Positions 31,921-43,605 of a DNA stretch of 64,000 nt are shown here, in pieces. How positions within the stretch are numbered: position 1 is the stretch's first letter; each line of letters starts with the position of its first letter. The notes beneath the pieces were generated by a model. It did not search any database. It was not told where the DNA came from and saw only the letters and a program-made list of their open reading frames with translations. Where the stretch lies: the NCBI RefSeq assembly GCF_042186555.1, contig NC_133328.1:335538539-335602538 (forward strand). The letters run 5' to 3'. Position numbers and translations under genes: made by a program. This DNA is from Aquarana catesbeiana (taxonomy: Eukaryota; Chordata; Amphibia; Anura; Ranidae).

Positions 31921-33279
31921 TACAACTTGTCTCCCAATTTACTGAACAGGAATTTAGGATTACACAACAATCCAGTATTAACTGTCGATTGACCTATGTA
32001 GTGTATCTTATTTAGTGTACTGATTGCAATCGTTAGTATGTGGGGAGCCTGATCCCTGCTTTGCGCACCAGGTTTGGGGGACAATACTATGACAGTTTGA
32101 ACCCCAATGCCAGAAATATTTCTCAGGTATCTAAACATTTTTGTGATGTCCACAGGGGTAATATGTAATGTTTTACCTTTTGAAAGGGTATGTATGAAAG
32201 ATAGGGTTGGGGGAACATTGGTGATTACTCGAATGCAAGGTTTGGTGGTTTTTCCAACTGCAGATTCACATTCGTTGTGGTGAGATGTTGATTTGTTTCT
32301 CAAGTATGTTTTATGTGTGTCCCCTGAGACTTTGTCCCCTGAGATTTTCATGTTTCATGTTTATGTTCAGCTTTATTAAAATGTATATTTTTCCATGGGG
32401 TACTTCTTTATAATTTTTTCAATTTTTTGCCTTTTCTCTACTTCTGCCTTCAAACTTGTATTGGTGTGGGTTATATATTGTTTCAATTATTTATAACAAT
32501 ATGCTTACTGTTGATTGTCTGGTTTTTGTTTTTATTAATTTAATTTGTGTTGTTTTGCACTTTACCTTTATATTTTTACTGATGACTTTGATTCCCTCGC
32601 TTGTACCTTAGCACATGTGATGGTGATCCACTATTTAGGAATGTTATCTAGATGGAACATTAGTCATAAGTAAAGGCAGGGTGGCAAAAATGCGTTGACA
32701 TTTTTAAGATGTATTCCTCTGCGTGTATAAATAAACACATACACACATACACATTGCGCTGCTGTATACATTGTGCTGGCTCTTCTTTGTGGATCGTATA
32801 TTTGTCAGGCTTCAGAAACTTCTACAGCCAGAGCACAGAGCTAGGAACCATACTGGATCTCAGTGGGGGTTGCAGCACATCACTGTTTACATCCATTGTA
32901 AACCACCTCCTTAATGCCCAATTCTCCTCTGCACCCTTTATTTTTAGATTTTATGTACAAACCAGGGGAAGAGGATACAATGGTATTTTCAAACACTCTA
33001 GCCTGTACAATAGACTGCAGTGCGCTGGGTTGAATGACTTCCTTTTTTACTTTTTTGATTTACAGTATATAGAAATCATTTTTGTCAGGGACAAAATTGC
33101 AAGAAACCCACTTATTTTTGGGCAATTTTCCCAGATACAAGACTAAATATTATGTGGCATCATAGTAAAATCTCTGAAGCTAAAATTAAGTGTGTTACAG
33201 AGACAAAATACGGTAGTTCCCTGAGGTGGATACCTATTTTTAACAGTTACCTATCATAATTCCACATTCACTATTGCCA
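31921..33279. other. Non-coding; only unassigned reading frames
   Basis: Two frames of 143 codons (31920-32351, minus) and 145 codons (32709-33146, plus) exist, but neither shows a recognisable domain or gene context. They are probably chance or decayed frames. Confidence 0.4.
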
Positions 33280-34890
33280 ACCTTTATTTACTCAACACTA
33301 CACAAATTCTCTATCGTTTTAAATATTTTAACCTCATGCAGCAGTTCACTGAAGGCCAGATGATATTAGGAGGCAACCTTGACTTTCCCATAACACCTCC
33401 ACTGGAAAAACACTTATAACACTTTCTTATCAGCATGAATATAAACTGTCTCATTTGAAACTCGCCTTTGGCACACCCTCCATTTAATAGAGATGGACCT
33501 CACTTACTTCTCATCTGTTTATAAATTCCTTCAGTAGAGTTAATCCCATGAATTCATCACATTCTCACCTTCCAATGCCTTTTAGATGCACACCCTAAAG
33601 TCAGTATTAGCCCAAAAATTTGGTCTGAACACTACCCTATTGTCTTTAGCCTCTGTTTAGGTGACCCTACCCCTTAGCCCTTGAACTTTCTTCTAAACTA
33701 TAAAGTGCTACATGTGCCAGTGTGTGTTATGAAATTACCACAACTATAAAAGACTTCTTGAAACATCATTCTAATTGTTGAATCTCCCTTCCCCTGCTGT
33801 GGGGGGCCATAAAATGTGTCCTTTGTGGCATATTTATCTCACACGGCACATACTTAAGAAAAAATGGGAGCCTTACAAAAAGGTTCTATAATACTTTCCA
33901 GCATAGGTTATAACATATTTTACCATGATGCTTTAATGCAATATCACCAAAACACCCATTCCGCATTTTGAAGCTCAAATCTATCATTTTTCATACTCAA
34001 GTATACTTAAGCAAAGTGGGGATCTACAGACCAATCTCCCTATTGAATGAAGAAATTGCAGTTTTTAATCCCACTATGTTTACTGTCAATGGATGCAGAT
34101 AAAGCATTTGATGGCAAACTGGGACTTCCTCCACAGAACTCCAGTCTGCATTGACATGGATAATCATCTGACTTCTAAATGTTGGCATTATATTCCCACC
34201 CTTCTAGGGTAAACCAAGTGGTTCCCTGTCCTTCAGTATTGCCATTGCTAATGGTGCCCATCTGGACTGTCTGTTTCCTTTATTGTATGTAGTCACAATT
34301 AAACATTTAGCAAATGACCTTTTCCAGAATGTATCTATTTAATGCATTCATAGGTCCTAATGACTATACGTTAGCACTTCATGTAGATGTTCTTTTAATG
34401 TATGTCACCTCAGCAATGCTCAGAATGCTAGCTATTTTAAAAGAATTTCCCTGATTTGACGATTTAAGTAATTTAGAAGTGTACTTAAAAAATCTGAACT
34501 ATTCAATGGGGTTGATTTACTAAAAGCAAATAGACTGCACTTTGCAAGCGCAGTTGCTCCAGAGCTTATTAAATGAGGCAAAGCTTTACTTTGCAAAGGA
34601 ATACCCAATCACACACAAGGAAAATGGGAAAAAAAAAAGGATTTTTGCTTGCACATGATTGGATGATGAATGCATAGCATTCTGCTCATTTACTAAACTG
34701 AAGCAACTGCACATGCCTTTGGTAAATCAACCCCAATGTATTCTTTCCAGACTCTACAATAACATCTATGCAAACCTCTTTCTCATTTGAATGGCAACTT
34801 TTATTCTTAAAGTACCTAGAAATGTATATTTTATCTGATCTTTTAAGTTATTTTCTTTGAACTTCAGTACAACCCTATTCTGGTTTGGAA
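33280..34890 (+). pseudogene. Decayed LINE ORF2 (endonuclease to reverse transcriptase), LINE C
   Basis: Many stops, but a clear order of L1/Tx1 ORF2 motifs can be followed across frames: GQMILGGNLDFPITPPL (endonuclease GGDFN block, about 33354-33410), LWHTLHLIEMDLTYFSSVY (W-R-x-x-H-P-x-x-x-D-Y-T-F-Y-S-like, about 33465), WSEHYPIVFSL (W-S-D-H-A-P motif, about 33620), YRPISLLNE (RT block 1, about 34027), LSMDADKAFD (about 34083) and HVDVLLMYV (degenerate Y-A-D-D region, about 34380). After a short inserted element (34506-34738), FEWQLLFLKYLEMYI (P-F-x-W...K-Y-L-G-like) continues and the relic ends in GRINIFN at about 34890. It is the oldest-looking LINE of the window. Confidence 0.72.
34506..34738. 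mobile_element. Short inverted-repeat element (GGGGTTGATTTAC family)
   Basis: Starts TGGGGTTGATTTACTAAA and ends TTTGGTAAATCAACCCCA. Flanks CAAT and AATG allow a 3-bp AAT duplication. It lies within the LINE C relic, whose reading continues on both sides, so it is a later insertion. A 3-bp duplication would suit a PIF/Harbinger-derived element; this is tentative. Confidence 0.72.
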
Positions 34891-35280
34891 GAATAAACAT
34901 ATTTAACTTCTTCCCATCCGGCCACTGCACTTAAACGGCCGGGTGGGCACTTTGCCATTCTCAGTCAATGTGCAGGAACAAGGCCATGCTCGTGGCCACC
35001 TGGCCGTGCAGCAGTGCGATCCCAATGCGCTCGTGTCTCCTGGACATGGCACATCTCCAGTCGGCAGAAGGGCTCTGATCACATGATGGCTGTGTCCAAT
35101 AATATCCATCATGTGATGTAAACAGAGCCGGATGTCAGTTGATTAGCTCTGCTTCTCCTCAGAGGTAACCTGTCTGTATTGCCGGTGGGCATCAGTGAAC
35201 ATACAGCCCTTTACACTCACTGATCACACAGCAAGTGTCCCCACAAAATGTCCAAATACAGTGACTCCTACAAAGTGTCC
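34891..35280. repeat. GC-richer interspersed repeat, unclassified
   Basis: Begins TTAACTTCTTCCCATCCGG directly where the LINE C relic stops. It has no coding content. It resembles frog short elements with TTAACC-type ends, but a matching right end was not found. Confidence 0.4.
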
Positions 35281-35289
35281 CCACACAGT

Positions 35290-35578
35290 AAAACACATCT
35301 GTCCCAGTGATCATTATTTGCACACATCTGTCCCAGTAATCAAAATTTGCACACATCTGTCCCAGTGATCGACATCTGTCCCAGTGATAAACATCTGTCA
35401 TCTGCATTCATATGTCCCAGTGATGAACATCTGTCATCTGCACACATCTGTCTCAGTGATCCACATCTGTCTCAGTAATCAACATCCATGCACATCTGTC
35501 CCAGTGATCAACATATGCACACATTTGTCCCAGTGACCAACATCTGCGCACATCTGTCCCAGTGATCAACATCTGTTG
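35290..35578. repeat. Minisatellite, units of about 15-30 bp
   Basis: About ten units built on CACATCTGTCCCAGTGATCAAC, some lacking part of the unit. Short frames across it are products of the repeat. Confidence 0.9.
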
Positions 35579-35614
35579 AATGGGGTCATTTTGTAGGTAA
35601 TTCAATTGTCCTGG

Positions 35615-35667
35615 TGTCAAAAACCATGAATCAGACTGAGACAGAAGTACAGGTAAATCTCACTTGT

Positions 35668-35709
<42 letters not shown>

Positions 35710-36056
35710 TTAAAAGGTAAACAGAGTAAATGTAGTCAAAACATAGCCAGAGTTAGGGAACCAAAACGAATAGTCAGACAAGCCAAAACGTCAGGGAGCC
35801 AGAGATGAGCGTAGTAGAACAGCAAGCAGGATCTGGAGCCAGAAGGCATATCAGCCAAACAAGTCTTTAACAGAAACACAGGAGAGCGTCTCTAGAGATG
35901 TGAGCAAGGCGAAGGCATAAGTTATATGGGCTGGACAGCTTAAGTAGACAGGACTAACGAGCAGGATATCATCAACAGGTGAGTCACTGTGGAGAGATAG
36001 GAGCCGACAGCTCAGTGGCCAGCTCAGAGAAGGAAGGGCTGAGCCCAGCCCTGACA
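35615..36056 (-). repeat. 3' LTR of the Ty3/gypsy element (442 bp)
   Basis: Bounded by TGTCA...TGACA: on the minus strand it begins TGTCAGGGCTGGG right after the purine-rich tract and ends ...TTTTTGACA. It contains an (AAT)n microsatellite at 35670-35709. There is no second LTR in the window to align with it. Confidence 0.75.
35670..35709. repeat. (AAT)n microsatellite
   Basis: About 13 AAT/ATA triplets within the gypsy LTR. Confidence 0.95.
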
Positions 36057-36099
36057 GTACCCCCTCCTTAATGACCCCTCCCCCTCAGAGGACCACCAG

Positions 36100-37470
36100 G
36101 CTTGAGGAGAAAACGTCTATGGAAATCATGGAGGAGGATAGGGGCATGTATGTCCAAGGATGAGACTTAAGAGCATTCCTCCAGACTGTACCCTTTCCAA
36201 TGCACCAGGTACTGTATGCGCCCACGGAACCTACGGGAGACAACAATGGACTGTACTTCAGACTCCTCATGGTTCTCAACCTGTACAGGGTAAGGGCGAG
36301 GCACCAAGATGGTAAAGCGGTTGCAGACCAAAGTTTTTAATAAGGAGACATGAAATACATTTGAGATAAGCATATTAGGAGTAAGGTCTAATGTGTAAGA
36401 CACTGGGTTAATCCTGCGAAGAATATAGAAAGGTCCAATAAACCGAGGTGCGAACTTCAGAGAGGGAACATGAAGTCGGAGGTTGCGAGATGACAGCCAG
36501 ACCCTGTACCCAACCTGGTAGGAAGGCACAGGCAAGCGTCTGTGTTCAGCATGGAGTCTGTACCTATCAATAGCATGTCACAAAGTCTCCTGCACTTGTG
36601 CCCAAGTGGAACGAAGACCGCGGAGATGCTCCTCTAATGCAGGAATACTCTGCGGAACAAATGAGTCAGGCAATATGGAAGGTTGGAAACCATAGTTTGC
36701 CATAAACGGGGACAATCGGGACGCAGGATTCAAGGTACTATTGTGAGCAAACTCCGCCCATGGTAAGACGTCTGACCAGTTGTTATGATGGTCAGAAAAA
36801 AGGACTGATTGGCTCGTTCTGTGGCCCCATTAGACTGCAGGTGAAATGCAAAGGAGAAAGCAACAGAACCGGGACACAATCTGACTACCCCTGTTCAACG
36901 AGACAATCACCTTGGGTAGCCCATGTAAGTGAAAGATCCCCCAAGCAAAGGTGGAAGTCAGTTCCTTAGAAGTGGGCAGCTTCTTAAGTGGAATACAATG
37001 AGACATTTTTGAGAACCGGTCAACCACCATAAGGATAACTGTGTTGCCCTGGGAGTTGGGTAACTCCACAATGAAATTCATAGACAGGTGAGTCCAGGGC
37101 CTCTCTCCATGGGTATGGGTTGTAGAAGGCCCACTGGAAGGTGTTGTGGAGTCTTACTCTGAGAACATGGAACAGGCAGCTACTAAGGGAGTTACATCAG
37201 CCCGTAGACTAGGTCACCAGAATTGTTGGGAAATGGCCCAAAAGAGTTGATTCTTCTCAGGGTGGTCAACAGCCTTGGGAGAATGGTAAGTCTGGAGCAC
37301 AGCAGTAAGGAGACTCTCTGGGACAACACATGAGTCAAAAGGTTTCTCAGGAGGAGCATGAACCTGAGCAGCAAGAATTTTGTCACCCAAAGGAGAAGCG
37401 AGACTGGTGAGAACCGTAGCCAGAATATGATCAGGAGGAATCACAGGAACCGGAACTCCATCTTGGAAGT
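36100..37470 (-). pseudogene. Ty3/gypsy integrase with C-terminal chromodomain, broken
   Basis: On the minus strand after the insertion: PVPVIPPDHILATVL and HSPKAVDHPEKNQLFWAI (zinc-binding H-H region start), then NFIVELPNSQGNTVILMVVD and VDRFSKMSHCIPLKKLP (integrase core; first catalytic Asp in V-D-R-F), a stretch LHGLPKVIVS followed by an altered D-R-G block. Last is the C-terminal part VPSYQVGYRVWLSSRNL with the chromodomain end QYLVHWKGYSLEECS (about 36175-36230). The chromodomain places it with chromoviruses, whose integrase is directed by histone marks. Several frame changes separate the pieces. Confidence 0.8.
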
Positions 37471-37471
37471 G

Positions 37472-37707
37472 ATATAAACTCCACCGCTGAGGTAAATCCA
37501 AACCAAAATGCATACGTCCTTAACCTCCAGAGAAGGGAGAGCCCCAGGTGCTGGCTAATGCCTGTATAGGTAGAGATGAACAAAGAAGTCTGATTATGAA
37601 GTACACAAGGCACCACGGTAAGGTGTTACAGAGAAACAGCTGACGTGTTTCACACTTAAACTAAATGCTTACTCAGGTGGCTGTCCAGACTTCTTAGTTC
37701 ATCTCTA
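37472..37707 (-). mobile_element. 236-bp SINE-like insertion with 15-bp target duplication
   Basis: TCCATCTTGGAAGTG occurs at 37457-37471 and again at 37708-37722, and the gypsy reading (…SSTSKM / GVPVPVIPP…) is continuous once one copy and the block are removed. On the minus strand the insert starts TAGAGATGAACTAAGAAGTC and has an inverted copy of that start about 140 bases later (GACTTCTTTGTTCATCTCTA). Its end is not a poly(A). A long target duplication implies target-primed retrotransposition. No tRNA-like box A/B could be confirmed. Confidence 0.8.
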
Positions 37708-37722
37708 TCCATCTTGGAAGTG

Positions 37723-39480
37723 GAGGAAAATTGTTGTGACAAAGCGTCAGCCCTTACATTCTTAGTACCGGGTAAGAATGAGACAATATAAATGAAACTA
37801 GTCAAGAAAAGAGCCCATCGCACCCTTCTGGGAGAGAGGCGTTTAGCCTCAGACAAGAATGTGAGATTCTTATGGTCAGTAAAAATGAGAACCGGCACAG
37901 TGGTACCTTTGAGGAGATGTCTCCATTCTTTCAGGGCTAAAATGATCGCTAACAGCTCTCTGTCATCAATCTTGCACTCCTTGTAATTGCACTCCTCAGG
38001 TGACAGTTTGTTGGAAAAGTAGCCACAAGGATGCATAGTGCTCTCAGAGGTAGGATGTTGAGTCAGAAGGGTGCCAACTCCAGTATCTGAAGCATCAACC
38101 TCAAGGATAAAAGGTAACGTAGGATCAGGATGTGCCAACACAGGAGCAGAAACAAAGGCGGCCTTGAGACTATCAAAAGCCTTAATGGACTCCGGAGACT
38201 AACACTGTGGGTTACAGTCCTTTCTGGTCATATCAGTCAGGGGCTTGACTAGAGACGAGAAGTTATGAATAAACTTCCGATAATAATTGGCAAAGCCAAG
38301 AAAATGCTGCAGAGGACATAAACCCACAGGTGGGGGCCACTGTAGGACTACTGAAAGTTTATCTGGGTCCATATAAAAATCAGCAGTGGAAATGACATAA
38401 CCTAGGAATTTAACCTGTTCATGATGGAATTTGCACTTCTCCAGTTTACAATAGAAATTGTTCTCTCCTAGTTTCTGGAGCACACGACAGACATCTGTGT
38501 GGTGGCTCTCCAGGGACTTGGAAAATATGAGGATATCGTCAAGATAAAACACTACACATAACTGCAACAAATCTCGGAGGACATTGTTAATAAATTCCTG
38601 GAAAACTGCCGGGGCGTTACAAAGGCCAAAAGGCATAACGAGGTACTCATAATGGCCTGTTCTGGTATTAAATGCAGTTTTCCACTCATCACCCACCTTA
38701 ATCCTCATGAGATTGTATGCCCCTCTCAAATCAAGCTTTGTGAAAAATGTTGCTCCCTTGAGGTGGTCAAATAACTCCGTAATCAACAGAATTGGATAGG
38801 CATTCTTAATCGTGAAACGATTGAGACCCCTATAATTAATACAAGGTCTCAGTTCACCACTCTTCTTCTTCACAAAGAAAAACCAGCACCAGCAGGAGAC
38901 GAGGATTTGCAGATGAAACCTCGAGAAAGTGCGTCTGCAACATACTCCTCCATAGCCTTATCCTCCAAGACTAACAAAGGGTAAACCCGGCCATGAGGGG
39001 GTATGGCACCAGGTTGAAGGTCAATTGCACAATCATACGACCGGTGTGGAGGCAAACTATCGACTTGAGCTTTGTCACATTGCTAAAAATGCGGTACTCC
39101 TCTGGCAGAGAGGAGAGAGAAGTGCACAGGACCTTGACTACCATCTGGAAGCATGTCTCACTGCATTGTGGCGACCAGGAGAGAACCTCAGCATGGAGCC
39201 AATCAAAAGAGGGGTTGTGCCTCTGTAACCAAGGATAACCTATAACCAGTGGAAACTTAGGTGAGGAAATAACTTGGAATTGGATTATCTCATGGTGAAG
39301 AGCCCCTATGGCCATGGACAACAAAACAGTCTCATGAGTTACATAGGCAGGCTGTAGAGGTCTCCCATCAAGAGCCTCAATGGCAAGTGGAGTATCACGC
39401 AGCTGCAGCAGAATCAAGTGCTTTGCTACAAAGGCAGCCTCAATGAACAGGCCTGCAGCCCCAGAGTCGATTAGAGCCTG
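37723..39480 (-). pseudogene. Ty3/gypsy protease, reverse transcriptase and RNase H, broken
   Basis: On the minus strand the aspartic protease motif ALIDSGAAG is at about 39480-39450, followed by LVIGYPWLQRHNP. RT follows: GAIPPHGRVYPL, a one-base loss near 38876, then KKKSGELRPCINYRGLN, TKLDLRGAYN, YLVMPFGLCNAPAVFQ and the active site FYLDDILIFS. An in-frame TAG at about 38199-38201 stands where the family has Trp before S-P-E. RNase H begins ILEVDASDTGVGTLL and ends with ADALSQQFSSTSKM just before the insertion at 37707. The enzymes would copy element RNA into DNA; this copy has at least one frameshift and one stop. Confidence 0.87.
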
Positions 39481-39501
39481 TATCTCGACGGATGACTCAG
39501 C

Positions 39502-40578
39502 TCAAGAAAGGTTAACCGAAATCAGGGGCTTATAACTTAAGATAACTGGGGACAAAACACCATCTAAGGTCTGTCTGTGACAGGACCTCAAGGTTTGGGC
39601 ATTCCCTGGAGGGGTAGGACAAGACTTCAAAAAGTGACCTGCCTGGCCACAGTAAAGGCACAATCTACTCCTATGGGTTCTCTCATCTGCAGAGAGACGC
39701 ATGAAGCCCAAGTGCATGGGTTCATCTTCACTGACCGACTCAGTACCTGGAGGCATGGGAGGTGAGGGAGGCAAAGTTGGGACTGCAAAGCTCAGAGACA
39801 AATATACAGGAGGCTTCTGCAACTGCTCCTTTAAAAGAGAGTCTTTCTCTGAGTCTGGAGTCAATATGGAATGAGGATGGCAAACATGATCAACTTCTCC
39901 AGCTCAGTGGGCATATCTCGGACGCTATCTCATCCTTGATGGTATCTGAGATACCATGAGAAAAAGCAGCAACAAGGGCTTCATTGTTCCAAGCAACCTC
40001 TGCTGCCAGAGTACAGAATTCAATGCCGTAATCGGCAACAGTTCTCGTACTCTGTTTGATGGACATGAGGCACTTGGCAGCAGAAGTGGAGAGTCAAATA
40101 CCCTTTTAAAGGAAGGCACAAACTCGGGGTAACTCAAGACAACAGGTTTTTGTGTCTCCCATAGAGGGTTTGCCCAGGCCAAGGCACTCTCAGAAAGCAA
40201 AGATATCATGAAACCTACTTTGCTTCTGTCAGTGGGAAACGCCCGGGGCAGCATCTCAAAGTATATCTCAACCTGGTTGCGAAACCCTCTGCATTGGACT
40301 GGATTACCCCCAAATCACTGGGGAAGTGGAGCAGAACCAGACATACTTCTTATAGAGGTAATTCTCGAGGTGAGTGTCTGCACAGAGACTGGAGCAGCAG
40401 CAGGGATGGCCTGCAACACAGGTTGTACCAGAGCAGCTACAGTGGGAGATTCCAGGTGAGCCGTGTGACTCAGGAGCGTTTGTAACGCCATGGCAAACTG
40501 ATCCATGTGGTGATCCTGCTCATCCAATCTGGAAAATATATTACCAACAAATGGATTGACTGCATCTTCTGAATTCAT
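39502..40578 (-). pseudogene. Ty3/gypsy gag-like protein with zinc knuckle, broken
   Basis: Starts at ATG 40578 (MNSEDAVNPFVGNIFSRLDE). After the capsid-like region (LPRAFPTDRSKVGFMISLLS; ALAWANPLWE) come frame changes near 40090 and 39930, and the CCHC zinc knuckle CLYCGQAGHFLKSC (about 39670-39630). Gag packages the RNA. The upstream LTR and primer-binding site are missing: the next recognised sequence, 12 bases beyond the ATG, belongs to another repeat. Confidence 0.8.
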
Positions 40579-40589
40579 GGCCTTCCATG

Positions 40590-42097
40590 GCCACCATACT
40601 CAAAATGAGTAGCAGAATGTATTTTGGGGTGTAATTTTTGCTATGTACATGCTATGTATTAGAAAAACCTTATAAATTGACAACTTTGTGTAAAAATAAA
40701 ATCTGTTTTCATTTTCTTGCCACATTTTCCAAAAACTTGTGGAAAAAAATTACAAAAGGCTCATAATGCCCCATAGAATAAACGTTAGGGTGTTTGCTTT
40801 ACAAAATTGATTAATATTGTGTGCGCATTTCCATTGTCCTGGTGCTCCCTTCAACAATGTGATAGGTCGTCATGAAATTCGATGTGTAATTTATGCTCCT
40901 AGAACGCCTGAAGGTACTACTTAGATGCTTGTCCTCTGTATGTGGCTAGGCTGTGAAAAACTCTCACACATGTGGTATCACCATACTCGGGAGGAGTAGC
41001 AGAATGTATTTTGGGGTGTAATTGCAAGTATGCCTATGCAGTGTGAGAGAAATAACTTGTTAATATGAAAATATTGTAAAAAAAATGTATCTCTTCATTT
41101 TACAAAGCATTGTGGTAAAAAAATTGCAACTTCAAAAAATTCACTATGCATCTTACTAAATACTTTGGACTGTCTTCTTTCCAAAAATGGTCATATGGGT
41201 GGTATTTGTACTGTCCTGGCATTTTAGGGCCTCCAGAAATGAGATTGAGAGTGTAGCATAGCTTCTAGAGTCTATAACTTTCACACAAACCAATTATCAT
41301 ACACTTATTAGTATTTTTTTTTACCAAAGACATATAGCAGAATACATTCTGTCCTAAATTTATGACACAATTTGATTTTATCGGATAGTCTTTTAAACAG
41401 ATAGTATAAATATAGTTTTTCTTCAAAGTTTTCTCTCTTTTTTCGCTTTTATTGCAAAAAAATAAAAAACCCAGTGGTGAATAAATACCACCAAAAGAAA
41501 GCTCTATTTGGGTAAAAAAATTCTAAAAATTAAATTTGGATACAATTTAGCATGACTGAGTAATTGTCATTTAAAGTGGAGGGCCATCCTGAAAAAAAAA
41601 ATCATCAAAAATCCTAAAAAAAATTTGAAAAAAAAAAATTTAAACTTACCTAAACCCTTGTTGCTAGGCAGTCTTCCTAATCTGCCTCTTCCTTTTCCAC
41701 GGCGTGTTCTGCTCCTCGGTGAGCGGCCCCGTTGTCTTCTGGGAACTGTGTGTGTTCCCAGAACACCACGGTGCCATTCACAGAGTGCCGTGCCGCTCGC
41801 ACGTGCGCAGTAGGAAACTGTCAGTGAAGCCGCAAGGCTCCACTGCCTGTTTCCATTACCTAGGATGGCGGTGCCGGGACCCGAGAGCCAAGGGATGGGT
41901 CGGCCCCAGGCGGCCGACATCGCGGGCACCCAGGACAGGTAAGTACTTATTTAAAGTCAGCAGCTACAGTGTTTGAAGCTGCTGACTTTTAATTTTTTTT
42001 TTTAAGTCTGGAATCCCGCTTTAAAGTGTGAGCACTGAATGCTGAAAATTGGTCTGTGCAGGAAGGGGATGAAAGTGCTCAGTATTGAGGAGGTTAA
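40590..42097. repeat. Interspersed repeat with internal direct duplication, about 1.5 kb
   Basis: GTAGCAGAATGTATTTTGGG plus following words occur at about 40609 and again at about 40998, giving two diverged units of roughly 390 bp. The tail (AAACCCAGTGGTGAATAAATA, GGAAGGGGATGAAAGTGC, GAGGTTAA) looks like a repeat I associate with frog genomes, but I cannot name the family. No coding region. It is interrupted by a short element at 41575-42020. Confidence 0.6.
41575..42020. mobile_element. Short element flanked by TTAA, inside the repeat above
   Basis: TTAA at 41571-41574 and 42021-42024; ends AGTGGAGGGCC and GGAATCCCGCT are partly inverse. Removing it restores the host repeat (GTCATTTAAAGTGTGAGC). 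An 8-bp reading of the duplication, TTTAAAGT, is equally possible, so the superfamily (TTAA-type versus hAT) is open. It shares GCTGCTGACTT words with 29294-29662. Confidence 0.68.
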
Positions 42098-42570
42098 AGT
42101 AGTTGTAAAGATAAAAGTTTTTTTCTTAACATTAATGCTACATTAAAGCAGGGTTCCACCCACTTTTTGAAGTCCTCTGCATCCCAAGCTGCTGTGTGCG
42201 CTGAAAACAAATTGGCATATCTCTTTTTTTTTAACTCACTGTTATAATGAAGATTGAAATCTTCATTTCCTCTGGGCCGTGGCCAAGCACTTCATTTCCT
42301 GTCTGCAATGCCTCCTGGGAGATGTTTGTCATCAATCCCAGGAGGCAACAGGCATCGCTGGGCCGTAGCATTGCGTTATTTCAAAACTGGAAATGGTTGG
42401 CGGTGGCCAGAGCCATTTTTAAAAAGGGCAGACAGGCTTTTGTTGCCATGGTTACCAAAGCTTCTTATACACAGTGATGGGCAGTGGGGAGGCGGCTGGA
42501 ACATCTTAGCTCTGATAACATACAGAGCCCGGGGGACAGCACAGCCTTTACTAATCATTTATAAAAGTGT

Positions 42571-43465
42571 ACTATGATGGGGCAGTTTTGATGGGGACAG
42601 TTTTGATGGGGGCAGTATGATGAGGTAATTTTGATGGGACAGTATGATGGGGCAATTTTGATGGGGGCAGTTTTGATGGGGCAGTTTTGATGGGGGCAGT
42701 ATGATGAGGCAATTTTGATGGGGCAGTATGATGGGGCAATTTTGATGAGGCAAATTTTATGGGGGCAGTTTTGATGGGGGAAGTATGATAGGACAATTTT
42801 GATTAGGGCAATTAGATGGGGCAATTTTGATGGGGCAGTTTTGATGAGAGCAGTTTTAATGGGACAATTTTGATAGCAGTATGATGGGGCAATTTAATGG
42901 GGGCAATACGATGGGGCAATTGTGATGTGGGCAGTATGATGGGGCAGTTTTGATGGGGCAATTTTGATGGGGCAGTGTGATGGGGCAATTTGATGGGGCA
43001 GTTTTGATGGGGCAGTATGATGGGGCAATTTTGATGGGGGCAGTTTTAATGGGGCAATATGATGGGGCAATTTTGATGGGGGTAGTATGATGGGGCAATT
43101 TTGATGGGGGCAGTTTTGATGGAGCAATTTTTATGGTGGCAGTATGATGGGGCAATTTTGATGGGGCAGTATGATGGGTGCAATTTGATGGGGCAGTTTT
43201 GATTTGGCAGTTTGATGGGGCAAATTTGTTGGTGGCAGTATGATAGGGCAATTTTGATGGGGACAATTTGATGGGGCAGTTTTGATGGGGGCAGTATGAT
43301 GAGGCAATTTTGATGGGGCAGTATGATGGGGCAATTATGATGGGGGCAATTTGATGGGGCAGTTTTGACGGGCGCAGTATGATGAGGCAGTTTTGATGGG
43401 GCAGTATGATGGGGCAATTTTCATGGGGGCAGTTTTAATGGGGCTATTTTGATGGGGCAATTTGC
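42571..43465. repeat. Minisatellite, unit of about 13-15 bp (GATGGGGCARTTTT)
   Basis: About 60 imperfect units alternate GATGGGGCAATTTT, GATGGGGCAGTTTT and GATGGGGGCAGTAT. Regular GGGG tracts fall on the plus strand. The Pro/Ser/Lys/His-rich reading frames on the minus strand are products of the repeat. Confidence 0.93.
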
Positions 43466-43468
43466 AGC

Positions 43469-43542
43469 AGCTCCTGCAAAAGGTAATTACTTTTTTAAAA
43501 GGTGCTAATTGTAAATGATATCCCTTGTTTCCCTTGTTTCTG

Positions 43543-43605
<63 letters not shown>

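Larger units (their letters stand above)
35615..40578 (-). mobile_element. Ty3/gypsy chromovirus-type LTR retrotransposon, 5' truncated
   Basis: On the minus strand: gag (40578-39502), protease, reverse transcriptase, RNase H, integrase with chromodomain (to about 36100), a purine-rich tract (GGAGGGGGTAC) and a 3' LTR (36056-35615). No 5' LTR or primer site follows gag on the high-coordinate side; a different repeat starts at about 40590. All coding parts carry stops or frameshifts, so this is a dead copy. A 236-bp insertion sits between RNase H and integrase. Confidence 0.88.

Noticed and set aside
31920..32351. 143-codon minus-strand frame
   Set aside because: No domain recognised; length is within chance for this composition, though an old relic cannot be excluded.
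32709..33146. 145-codon plus-strand frame
   Set aside because: No recognisable motif, AT-rich composition, no splice or promoter context; kept only as unassigned.
35192..35407. 71-codon frame with repeated WDRC
   Set aside because: Translation of the CACATCTGTCCCAGTGATC minisatellite.
42555..43417. Several Pro/Ser/Lys/His-rich minus-strand frames
   Set aside because: Translations of the GATGGGGCA minisatellite in different frames, with no start context or domain.
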